Below the pieces are notes generated by a model. It was not told where the DNA came from and made no database searches. It saw only the letters and a program-made list of their open reading frames with translations. From the NCBI GenBank assembly GCA_964432995.1, contig CAYSPU010000324.1:1-5613 (forward strand): 5,613 nucleotides of DNA. The letters run 5' to 3'. The stretch is from CAYSPU01 sp964432995. GTDB lineage: Bacteria > Verrucomicrobiota > Verrucomicrobiia > Limisphaerales > JAHDYP01. The position numbers were made by a program, and so were the translations under genes. This document shows, one piece after another, positions 1-5,483 of the stretch (position 1 is its first letter; every line of letters starts with the position of its first letter).

Positions 1-1
1 G

Positions 2-628
2 GTCGAGCTCCCGACGCCCAAGCCCGGTCTCTTTGGTGGTTTCGCTTCACCAGTTGGCTTGTTCCTGTTGCTTGTGCTCTTTGCGGGGAACCTCTATGCC
101 GCCTACGAGGTTGCCGTCTATCGCCAACGATCCCCCGTGGTCGTGTGCGTGGTCTCAGCGATCTTGCCCGTCCTCGGCCCGTTGATCTTCTTCGGGCTGC
201 CCGCCGCTGAACTCAGCCACGAGATGACGCCGGAGGAAGCCGCCGCCGCCACGGCGGGGCCGGCGGCGCGCAAGACGACCGGCGTGGTGGCCCCCAAGGC
301 CAGCGGGCTCAGCCTGGCTGCCGCCGGAAAGGCCGCCGCCCCAACCGCCCACACCCAGCCCCAGATCTACCAGCGCGGCGAGCATACATTCAACCGCCGC
401 TTCTTCGAGTCCAAGTTCCCCGGTTTCTTCCGGGTGGTCCTCGGCGAAGCCGAAAAGGACCTCGTCCTCATCTTCCGCACGGTCAAGAACGAGTACGTCG
501 GCAAGCGGATCAGCCGCATCTCGATGAACGAACTGCACCTGGTCCTGCTCAGCGACGGCAGCGAGGAGTCCATCTCCTTCGGCGAGATCCAAACGGTGAT
601 CCTGAAGCACAAGGACGCGAAACTCTGA
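2..628 (+). CDS. Two-helix membrane protein of unknown function (5' partial)
   Basis: The frame is open from the first bases of the window to a TGA stop at 626-628, so the true start probably lies upstream. A TTG at 59 is the first start-like codon, but the 19 codons before it also read as protein and run straight into the first membrane segment. Counted from that TTG, two hydrophobic stretches (about residues 1-21 and 26-48) look like transmembrane helices joined by a short arginine-containing turn. An Ala/Pro-rich, low-complexity linker follows (about 51-100). A soluble C-terminal domain of about 88 residues comes next, starting near QIYQRGEHTFNRRF and ending in KHKDAKL. Its alternating charged and hydrophobic pattern suggests a small beta-rich domain. 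I recognise no catalytic motif. The general layout recalls uncharacterised Verrucomicrobia membrane proteins, but this is recollection only. The stop lies 6 bp before fmt, so the two genes are probably cotranscribed. Confidence 0.75.
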   Translation, partial: VELPTPKPGLFGGFASPVGLFLLLVLFAGNLYAAYEVAVYRQRSPVVVCVVSAILPVLGPLIFFGLPAAELSHEMTPEEAAAATAGPAARKTTGVVAPKASGLSLAAAGKAAAPTAHTQPQIYQRGEHTFNRRFFESKFPGFFRVVLGEAEKDLVLIFRTVKNEYVGKRISRISMNELHLVLLSDGSEESISFGEIQTVILKHKDAKL

Positions 629-634
629 AGCCGT

Positions 635-1597
635 GTGCACCCGCTCCGGACCGTCTTCTTCGGCACGGCGGAACTGGCCTGTCCCTCGCTGCGGGCGCTG
701 ACTGACCGGGCCGACCTCCAGGTCCTCGCCGTCGTCACCCAGCCGGACCGGCCCCAGGGCCGGCACCTCCGGCTGCAAGCCTCCCCGGTGAAAACCGCCG
801 CTGCCGCCCTCAACCTCCCCGTGTGGCAACCGCCGCGCGCCAAAGACCCGGCATTCCTCGAACAACTGGCAACCGCGCGCCCAGACCTGGCTCTCGTCGT
901 CGCCTACGGACAATTGCTGCCCCCCGACCTTCTCCGGATCCCCCCGCACGGCTTCCTGAACGTCCACGCATCGCTCCTTCCGAAGTACCGGGGCGCAGCG
1001 CCCATCCAGTGGGCGTTGCTGAACGGCGACGCCGAAACCGGCGTCACCATCATGAAGATCGACGAAGGCCTCGACACCGGAGACATCCTCGCCCTGCGCC
1101 GCACGCCCATCGGCCCCCGGGAAACTGCCCCGGAACTCCACGACCGCCTCGCCGCCCTCGGCGCCGCACTCCTGCTCGAGACCATTCCTCCCTATCTCGC
1201 CGGGAGACTCCAACCGCAACCGCAACCGGCGCAAGGCGCCAGCTACGCCCGCAAGATCCGCAAGGAAGACGGACTCCTGGATTGGCGCCGGCCGGCCGAA
1301 GAACTCGAGCGTCAGATCCGCGCCCTCAGCCCCTGGCCCGGCGCCTTCACCTTCCTCCCGGCGGTTCCCTCTCCAATTCTCCTCAAGATCTGGGAGGCGG
1401 AGATTGTGGACGGCCAGGGAACGGCGCCCGGCGAAATCGCCGAGGCCGGACCGGACGGGATGGTGGTCGCCTGCGGCCAACGGGCGCTCCGCGTCCGCGT
1501 GCTCCAGCGCGAGGGCGGCCGGCGTGTCACCGTCCAGGCCTTTCTCGCGGGGCATCGGGTCCCCGCGGGCTCACGACTGTCGGTGCCCGCCACCTGA
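635..1597 (+). CDS. fmt: Methionyl-tRNA formyltransferase
   Basis: This enzyme transfers a formyl group from 10-formyltetrahydrofolate to Met-tRNA(fMet) in the cytoplasm, producing the initiator tRNA. At 320 residues it is about the normal family length. The N-terminal Rossmann-like formyltransferase domain opens with VFFGTAE (7-13) and QPDRPQGR (36-43). The catalytic triad of the GART/Fmt family is visible as N109 and H111 in FLNVHASLLP and D147 in GLDTGD. The substrate loop SLLPKYRGAAPIQ (113-125) is intact. After a Gln/Pro linker (193-200), the tRNA-binding C-terminal domain starts around SYARKIRKEDGLLDW (203-217) and includes ALSPWPGAFTF (230-240). The start is a GTG at 635, chosen because it puts the first strand a few residues from the N terminus, as in homologues. 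No good ribosome binding site precedes it, so translation may be coupled to the upstream gene, which ends 6 bp before. Identification is secure. Confidence 0.97.
   Translation: MHPLRTVFFGTAELACPSLRALTDRADLQVLAVVTQPDRPQGRHLRLQASPVKTAAAALNLPVWQPPRAKDPAFLEQLATARPDLALVVAYGQLLPPDLLRIPPHGFLNVHASLLPKYRGAAPIQWALLNGDAETGVTIMKIDEGLDTGDILALRRTPIGPRETAPELHDRLAALGAALLLETIPPYLAGRLQPQPQPAQGASYARKIRKEDGLLDWRRPAEELERQIRALSPWPGAFTFLPAVPSPILLKIWEAEIVDGQGTAPGEIAEAGPDGMVVACGQRALRVRVLQREGGRRVTVQAFLAGHRVPAGSRLSVPAT
1211..1228 (+). repeat. Three tandem CAACCG hexamers inside fmt
   Basis: Three exact hexamers in a row encode Gln-Pro three times (residues 193-198) in the linker between the formyltransferase and C-terminal domains of Fmt. 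The unit keeps the reading frame, so gain or loss of a copy would only alter linker length. Confidence 0.6.
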
Positions 1598-1739
1598 TCC
1601 CCTGCCCTGTCCCCGGGACTCCACCAAGCGAGGACCGCGCTCGCAATGGAAGCGAGGCCGGGACGCGCGGCATCGCCAGTCCATCCGGTGGCCACGGTGA
1701 AGTGCGCGCTCCTGCGGACGCTCGAGGCCGGCCACTCCC
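1598..1739. other. Convergent gap between fmt and galE
   Basis: Both flanking genes end into this 142-bp gap. It contains only weak palindromes, GTCCC-C-GGGAC at 1609-1619 and GCGAG/CTCGC at 1628-1644, with no T-run after them. A 9-bp direct repeat, CGAGGCCGG, occurs at 1653-1661 and 1723-1731. I see no convincing intrinsic terminator on either strand and no gene. Confidence 0.4.
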
Positions 1740-2711
1740 TCAGTCCGCGTATCCTTGTGGATGCCGCTCGTGCCATCGCCACGCGCTCGCCACAATCGCC
1801 TCGAGTTGCGGGAACCGGCGTTCCCAGCCGAGGTCGCGGATGGCCCGGTCCGCCGCCGCCACCAACCGAGGCGGGTCGCCCGGTCGACGCGGTTGTTCGA
1901 CCGCCGGGATCGCCCGGCCCGAAACCCGCTCACACATGCGGATGACTTCGCGAACCGAGTAGCCCGCGCCGTTGCCCAGGTTGTAGGCCCCGGTCACCCC
2001 CGGCCGCAGCGCGCGGATGTGCGCGTCGGCCAAATCGACCACGTGAATGTAGTCCCGGATGCAGGTCCCGTCCGGCGTGGGATAATCGGTGCCGTAGATC
2101 TCGCAATGGGGCGACTGGCCGAGGGCCACCCGCAACACATTCGGAATCAGATGCGTCTCCACCCGATGGTGCTCGCCGCAGCGCTCGGTCGCCCCGGCGG
2201 CATTGAAGTACCGAAAGGCCACATACTCCAGGCCGTGGATCTTCTGGTACCACTTCAGCATCCCCTCGAACATCAGCTTGGATTCCCCATACGGATTCAC
2301 CGGACGCGTGGGCAGGTCCTCGTCCATGGGCACCCGCTCTGGCACCCCGTACACCGCGCAGGTCGAACTGAACACCAACTTGCGCACGCCGCCGGCCACC
2401 GCGGCCTCCAACAACCGCACCCCGGACGCCACGTTGTTCCCAAAATACTTCCCCGGGTTCCGCATCGATTCCCCCACCAGGGCGTGCGCGGCAAAATGGA
2501 TGACCGCCTCCGCGCCGGACGCGCGCAGTGCCGTCGACACCGCCGCGCCATCCGCCAGGTCGCCCTGGACGAACGCCGCCCGCGGATCGAGCGCGGCGCG
2601 GTGCCCCTCGCTCAGGTTGTCGTAAACCGTAACCGGGTGCCCCGCGTTGAGCAGTTCCTCGACGCACACCGATCCGATGTAGCCCGCACCGCCAGTGACG
2701 AAGACGTTCAT
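1740..2711 (-). CDS. galE: UDP-glucose 4-epimerase
   Basis: This NAD-dependent extended short-chain dehydrogenase interconverts UDP-glucose and UDP-galactose. It supplies the Leloir pathway and sugar precursors for surface polysaccharides, in the cytoplasm. The 323 residues match short bacterial GalE. Visible motifs are the NAD-binding TGGAGYIG (6-13), the YDN that follows strand 2 (30-32), HFAAHALVGES (72-82), SSTCAVYG (115-122) carrying the catalytic Ser/Thr (T117), and the catalytic YGESK (Y141, K145). Later come RYFNAAGA (167-174), GTCIRDYIHVVDLADAH (215-231) and the typical end HPQGYAD. By eye, the position of E. coli Tyr299, which limits the substrate pocket, falls on L283, so a wider range including UDP-GlcNAc/GalNAc is possible but unproven. 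The ATG lies 7 bp after the upstream kinase stop, with a GAGG just before it, so the two form an operon and are probably translationally coupled. Confidence 0.95.
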   Translation of the reverse strand: MNVFVTGGAGYIGSVCVEELLNAGHPVTVYDNLSEGHRAALDPRAAFVQGDLADGAAVSTALRASGAEAVIHFAAHALVGESMRNPGKYFGNNVASGVRLLEAAVAGGVRKLVFSSTCAVYGVPERVPMDEDLPTRPVNPYGESKLMFEGMLKWYQKIHGLEYVAFRYFNAAGATERCGEHHRVETHLIPNVLRVALGQSPHCEIYGTDYPTPDGTCIRDYIHVVDLADAHIRALRPGVTGAYNLGNGAGYSVREVIRMCERVSGRAIPAVEQPRRPGDPPRLVAAADRAIRDLGWERRFPQLEAIVASAWRWHERHPQGYAD

Positions 2712-2716
2712 GGATA

Positions 2717-2720
2717 CCTC
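2717..2720 (-). promoter_or_regulatory. galE ribosome binding site overlapping kinase stop
   Basis: On the minus strand a GAGG sits 5 nt before the galE ATG and shares two bases with the TGA stop (2719-2721) of the kinase gene. Ribosomes ending kinase translation would be placed at the galE start, which supports this start and coupling. Confidence 0.6.
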
Positions 2721-3846
2721 AGTTCAACACGCCGTGCTCGCGCGCCAGGGGGAGCACCAGTTGGACCTGCGTAAACTGGCCGGGCGCACTCTCGATCCGC
2801 AGATCGCCGCCATGCAGCTCGGCAATCCGCCGCGCAATGATCAGCCCCAGACCGGCACCCTGCTGTTCGTAGAACCGGCGCTCGAACTGCATGTGCGCCC
2901 CAATGCCGGCGATCTGCTCCGCCGTCATGCCGCGCCCCTCGTCGGCCACGGTCAAGACAAACTGGCGGTCCACGGTGCTCGTCGATACCCGCACCAACCG
3001 CCCGGCCACCGAAAACTTGAAGGCGTTCTCGATCAACTCCTCCGCCGCCTTCTTCAGGTAATCGGGATGAATCACGACCTCGGCCTCCTCGATCATGAGC
3101 AGAAGATCCTCCGGGCGCAGCGCCGCTTCCGCAAGGTTCCGCGCCACCTTCGCGATGGCTTCTTTCGTCGGACAACTGATCCCGGTCCGCAGCCCCGCGA
3201 TCTTCTTTGGATCCGAGGCGATGAGTTCGAGGCCCGAGTACATGATGAAGTTCTCGATGAGGGCGTGCAGGCGCAGGGCCGAGTGCTGGATGCTGCGCGC
3301 GAAGTCGCGCACTTCATGCGGCTGGGGAGCCGATTCCTCGTCGCCGAGGAGGCTGGCCATGCCCAGGATGCCGTTCAGCGGAGTCAGAAGCTCGTGGGGC
3401 AAGGCCGTGTCGATGTTGCTCCGCAGCTCCTCGAGTCGCTTGTCGGAAAGCCGTTGCATGGCGGCCTTCTTCGCCAGCCGGGTGTTCACCGCGTTGACCA
3501 GGTCCTTCACCGTAAACGGCTTGGTCAGGTAGTCGTCCGCCCCCAGTCCCATCGCGTAGCGCACCTCCTCGGGTCCGGCCACCGCCGTCAGGAAAATGAA
3601 CGGAATCGCCGCCGTCATCGGGTCTTTCTGCAGCGCCGCCAGGGTCTGATACCCGTCCAGGTTCGGCATGTGAATGTCGCAGATGATCAGGTCCGGAAGA
3701 TACTTGCGCGCCAACTCGAGGCCCTCTTGCCCGTCCTCCGCCGACAGCGTCTGGTAGCCGCGCGACTGGAGCAACTTGCCGGTCAAGGACCGCACCGCAG
3801 GATCATCGTCGACCACCAGGACTTTTTTCATGTTGGGCTTCGGCAT
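2719..3846 (-). CDS. REC-HisKA-HATPase response regulator/histidine kinase
   Basis: This is a soluble two-component signalling protein of 375 residues from the chosen start. An N-terminal receiver domain (about 6-125) has acidic residues D13-D15, phosphoacceptor D57 in LIICDIHMPNLDG, T87 in FLTA and K109 in LTKPF. A HisKA dimerisation domain (about 135-205) carries H151 in LPHELLTPLNGI. The usual Arg of HELRTPL is Leu154 here. The ATPase domain (about 255-367) has N-box N274 in EELIENAFKFS, G1-box ADEGRGM (301-307) and G2-box GAGLGL (330-335). There are no membrane segments or PAS/GAF input, so its signal probably arrives by phosphorylation of the receiver from another kinase. The start is uncertain: ATG at 3846 (MPKPNMKK) or 3831 (MKKVLVVDDD), neither with a good ribosome site. 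The frame extends up to 3918, but those codons run into a palindromic element and are probably not translated. The gene is followed by coupled galE. Confidence 0.9.
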   Translation of the reverse strand: MPKPNMKKVLVVDDDPAVRSLTGKLLQSRGYQTLSAEDGQEGLELARKYLPDLIICDIHMPNLDGYQTLAALQKDPMTAAIPFIFLTAVAGPEEVRYAMGLGADDYLTKPFTVKDLVNAVNTRLAKKAAMQRLSDKRLEELRSNIDTALPHELLTPLNGILGMASLLGDEESAPQPHEVRDFARSIQHSALRLHALIENFIMYSGLELIASDPKKIAGLRTGISCPTKEAIAKVARNLAEAALRPEDLLLMIEEAEVVIHPDYLKKAAEELIENAFKFSVAGRLVRVSTSTVDRQFVLTVADEGRGMTAEQIAGIGAHMQFERRFYEQQGAGLGLIIARRIAELHGGDLRIESAPGQFTQVQLVLPLAREHGVLN

Positions 3847-3895
3847 CAGTGTACGGCAGCCGCTCTCCCCCGCCAAGAAACAAACGGGCGTATCT

Positions 3896-4014
3896 CCAAG
3901 TTGTCGGCGCCTCTCCACTCCTGTGGGCGGGCAACACCGTTGCCCGCGAACCCGGGCATGGCTTTTCGGGAGCCGCGGCCAGGCGGTGCTGGCCGCCCAC
4001 CACCAACAACTTGG
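3896..4014. repeat. Nested palindromic element, 119 bp
   Basis: The ends are a perfect 9-bp inverted repeat: CCAAGTTGT (3896-3904) and ACAACTTGG (4006-4014). Inside is a second perfect pair, GTGGGCGG (3923-3930) and CCGCCCAC (3993-4000). Two compact hairpins lie within. One has a 9-bp stem GCGGGCAAC/GTTGCCCGC with a 3-nt loop (3927-3947). The other has an 8-bp stem GCGGCCAG/CTGGCCGC with a 6-nt loop (3975-3996). The inner pair shares bases with both hairpins, so the long-range and local folds exclude each other. The design resembles REP/BIME-type or MITE-like intergenic repeats. No transposase is present. Only one copy is in this window, so repeat status in the genome is inferred. Confidence 0.7.
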
Positions 4015-4050
4015 GCAGGCACCGGGATGAACTCCCTGCGGCCTCAGGAC

Positions 4051-4078
4051 TTGACGCCTCTCTTCCCTTCGTTACTGT
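4051..4078 (+). promoter_or_regulatory. Possible sigma70-like promoter for the small gene
   Basis: TTGACG (4051-4056) is followed after 16 bp by TACTGT (4073-4078). The first matches the -35 consensus at five of six positions. The second keeps only the first two and the last positions of the -10 box. It would start a transcript roughly 100 nt before the ATG at 4182. In GC-rich DNA such a match can arise by chance. Confidence 0.2.
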
Positions 4079-4167
4079 GGCTCCGGCGTTGGCGCAACCA
4101 GGACTGCGCCGCGAACATCCCGCACCCGGCCCGGACGGCATCCGGTTGCGGTCCATTCCCGCCGTCC

Positions 4168-4175
4168 AAAGGAGG
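4168..4175 (+). promoter_or_regulatory. Strong Shine-Dalgarno of the small gene
   Basis: AAAGGAGG lies 6 nt before the ATG at 4182 and is close to a full match to the 16S rRNA anti-Shine-Dalgarno. It is by far the best ribosome site in the window and fixes the start of the small gene. Confidence 0.8.
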
Positions 4176-4181
4176 TTAGTG

Positions 4182-4451
4182 ATGAACAAGAACCGTCCCG
4201 TACACGAAATCCGTCTCGGCGCCATCCGTGCCAGCATCTGGGAGAATGCCGTGGGCGATGGGATCCGCCACAATGTCACCCTCTCCCGCATCTATCGGGA
4301 TGGCGATCAGTGGAAGAACTCGGAGAGCTTCGGCCGCGACGATCTGCTGGTGGTCGCCAAGGCGGCCGATCGCGCGCATTCCTGGATCTGCGACCAGCGG
4401 GCGGCCGCCGCCGCCGAGGCAAGCAACCGCTCGCGAGATCCCAGAGAGTAA
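4182..4451 (+). CDS. Small conserved protein of unknown function, 89 aa
   Basis: The start is well fixed by AAAGGAGG 6 nt upstream, and the gene ends in TAA at 4449-4451. The protein has no signal peptide or membrane segment and should be cytoplasmic. The core is about 70 residues. A first strand-like segment HEIRLGAIRASIWEN (8-22) is followed by IRHNVTLSRIYRDGDQWK (28-45) and SESFGRDDLLVVAKAADRAHSWI (47-69), whose second half should be a helix. The last 20 residues are Ala/Arg-rich and probably disordered. I recognise this pattern as a small family seen in Planctomycetes and Verrucomicrobia, always as hypothetical protein, but I cannot name a Pfam entry. The predicted strand-strand-strand-helix order loosely recalls PC4-type single-strand DNA-binding domains, which is a guess. 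It is transcribed away from the kinase and stands alone between repeat-rich segments, with no partner gene in view. Confidence 0.85.
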   Translation: MNKNRPVHEIRLGAIRASIWENAVGDGIRHNVTLSRIYRDGDQWKNSESFGRDDLLVVAKAADRAHSWICDQRAAAAAEASNRSRDPRE

Positions 4452-4489
4452 CCGCGGGCGGACGGCACAACCACCCGGAAGCCGCGGTT
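4450..4489. repeat. Inverted repeat at the end of the small gene
   Basis: AACCGCGG (4450-4457), which includes the last two bases of the TAA stop, pairs perfectly with CCGCGGTT (4482-4489) across a 24-nt loop. No T-run follows, so it is not a classical intrinsic terminator, though it could slow exonucleases or polymerase. Confidence 0.35.
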
Positions 4490-4821
4490 CAACGCCGAAG
4501 CGATCTGCGTCGTTCCGCGTCTTCCGCGGGCAGGAACCAAACTCGCCGCCCCCCCCATCCCGTCGCGTCCCACCGGGACACACCGAACCTGTGCTCTGAC
4601 CAGACCGACGGATCAGGTCGCTGCCCGATCGGTATTGAACAGACCGCGAAGAATCGCAAAGAGGCAGTTGGCCGCGAAAAGCAGAAGGCACAAAAGGAAT
4701 ACGGGGGGAGACATGCCTTTGCGGTTCTCTGCGAGCTTCTGTTGAATCCGGACCGAAGGGTGCGCCAGATTCCTTGTTGTTTACAGATCGCCAAGAACCG
4801 CAAAGGAACCGAAGAGCGGAC

Positions 4822-4942
4822 CAGCCGCGAAAAGGCGCAGAACCGGCCCGCCCCAATAACCCCCGGGCCGGACATGCGTCCTTGTGCGGACAACGAACGT
4901 TCAGGCCGTCTCTTTTGCGGCTTTTGCGCCTTTTTGCGGCTG
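4822..4942. repeat. 21-bp imperfect inverted repeat with inner palindrome
   Basis: The 21 bases at 4822-4842 match the reverse complement of 4922-4942 at 19 positions. The two differences are both A/G. Directly inside the left arm, CCGGCCCG (4843-4850) pairs perfectly with CGGGCCGG (4864-4871) over a 13-nt loop, making a stable hairpin next to the arm. The pair uses two diverged copies of the repeat unit seen across this region. Confidence 0.65.
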
Positions 4943-4980
4943 ACCCCAAATCGCCGCGGGTCCCAGCGGACGTGCTTCCG

Positions 4981-5022
4981 CGTTCGTCGTTCCACGTTCG
5001 ATGTTCTGGGTTCGACGTTCGG
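4981..5022. repeat. Six-unit heptamer tract with invariant GTTC
   Basis: Six consecutive 7-bp units, CGTTCGT, CGTTCCA, CGTTCGA, TGTTCTG, GGTTCGA and CGTTCGG, all keep GTTC at positions 2-5. The period is exact and the flanking bases vary. Because seven is not a multiple of three, each strand reads as a 7-residue repeating peptide in any frame, for example PNVEPRT-SNVERRT on the minus strand. Such peptides are a familiar source of spurious annotated proteins. Confidence 0.75.
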
Positions 5023-5333
5023 TATCCCTTGCACACTCCGTCCTTCTGACATCACCGCAGATTCGCTCGCTGCCGACACGGTCTCGAACAGAAGGCCGCA
5101 ACGGACCGCACAGCGAGTGCGGCTCGGGAAACCAGTCTCTCTGCGGTTCTTGGCGTGCTTCTGTTCCAAGTCCGGGGGGACCAACAACCAAGAAACGAAG
5201 AAACAAAGGCTGTCGGGGGCGAACCCGAACCCGGGTATCTCCTCTCCGCACCCATCCCGTTCCGTTGTTTCGGATTGCCAGCGGGGGTTCGGCTCTGGTG
5301 GGTTCGGCAACGCGTCCGGCGAGTGGGGCTGCT

Positions 5334-5352
5334 GCCCGCCGGCACGGCGGGC
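5334..5352. repeat. GC-rich hairpin, 8-bp stem
   Basis: GCCCGCCG (5334-5341) pairs perfectly with CGGCGGGC (5345-5352) over the 3-nt loop GCA. GTCCGGC occurs directly on either side (5314-5320 and 5354-5360). No T-run follows on either strand. The shape matches the tight hairpin at 3927-3947, though the stem sequence differs. Confidence 0.55.
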
Positions 5353-5429
5353 GGTCCGGCCGCACAGACTCACCCGCGCCAGAAAGCGCCCCCTGAAATC
5401 GCAACGGTGCTCCGCTGCGGCGCTCCCTG

Positions 5430-5483
5430 CGCCCGAGACGGGCGTCCCTACCATCCACGAGTGCGCAAGTGCAAGAGGTAGGG
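5430..5483. repeat. Hairpin plus flanking inverted repeat
   Basis: CGCCCG (5430-5435) and CGGGCG (5439-5444) form a 6-bp stem over AGA. Immediately after, CCCTACC (5446-5452) pairs with GGTAGGG (5477-5483) across 24 nt. The two structures abut and may be parts of one intergenic palindromic element. Confidence 0.45.

Larger units (their letters stand above)
3847..4181. other. Divergent intergenic region, kinase gene / small gene
   Basis: This 335-bp gap separates the minus-strand kinase from the plus-strand small gene and should hold both promoters. It contains the nested palindromic element (3896-4014), a weak promoter-like pair (4051-4078) and the strong ribosome binding site of the small gene (4168-4175). 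A purine-rich GGGGGAGAG lies on the minus strand (3863-3871), 16 nt before the ATG at 3846, which is too far for a standard ribosome site. Nothing else looks genic. Confidence 0.6.
4643..5165. repeat. Dispersed GAACCGCAAAGG-type repeat copies
   Basis: A degenerate unit rich in CGCAAAG and GAACCGC recurs in both orientations. Plus-oriented copies lie near 4643-4665, 4671-4700, 4789-4815 and 4822-4842. Opposite copies lie near 4716-4743, 4911-4942 and 5138-5165. The clearest matches are exact 12-bp inverted copies at 4716-4727 and 4795-4806, exact 14-bp inverted copies at 4789-4802 and 5142-5155, and a direct pair of 24 bp with 21 identities at 4720-4743 and 5142-5165. GCCGCGAAAAG is repeated directly at 4671-4681 and 4824-4834. 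Spacing is irregular and copies diverge, so this is neither a CRISPR array nor a simple tandem array. Confidence 0.65.

Noticed and set aside
823..1962. Long plus-strand frame overlapping fmt and running past it
   Set aside because: It is out of frame with fmt, Arg/Pro-rich and without motifs; it is an off-frame shadow of GC-rich coding DNA. The minus-strand frame at 155-1555 was rejected for the same reason.
3896..4014. Integron attC site
   Set aside because: The terminal pairs do not fit RYYYAAC/GTTRRRY core sites, and there is no integrase or cassette array.
2695..4179. Plus-strand frame opposite the kinase
   Set aside because: It is the antisense shadow of the kinase gene, with a His/Arg/Gln-rich translation and no domain, while the opposite strand has complete REC, HisKA and HATPase motifs.
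4450..4489. Rho-independent terminator of the small gene
   Set aside because: The stem is perfect but the loop is 24 nt and no T-run follows, so I list it only as an inverted repeat.
4549..4556. Run of eight C as a phase-variable tract
   Set aside because: It lies in no supported gene and not at a recognisable promoter spacer; at most it is a sequencing-error risk.
4643..5165. CRISPR array
   Set aside because: Copies are diverged, occur in both orientations, have irregular spacing and no uniform spacers; no cas gene is present.
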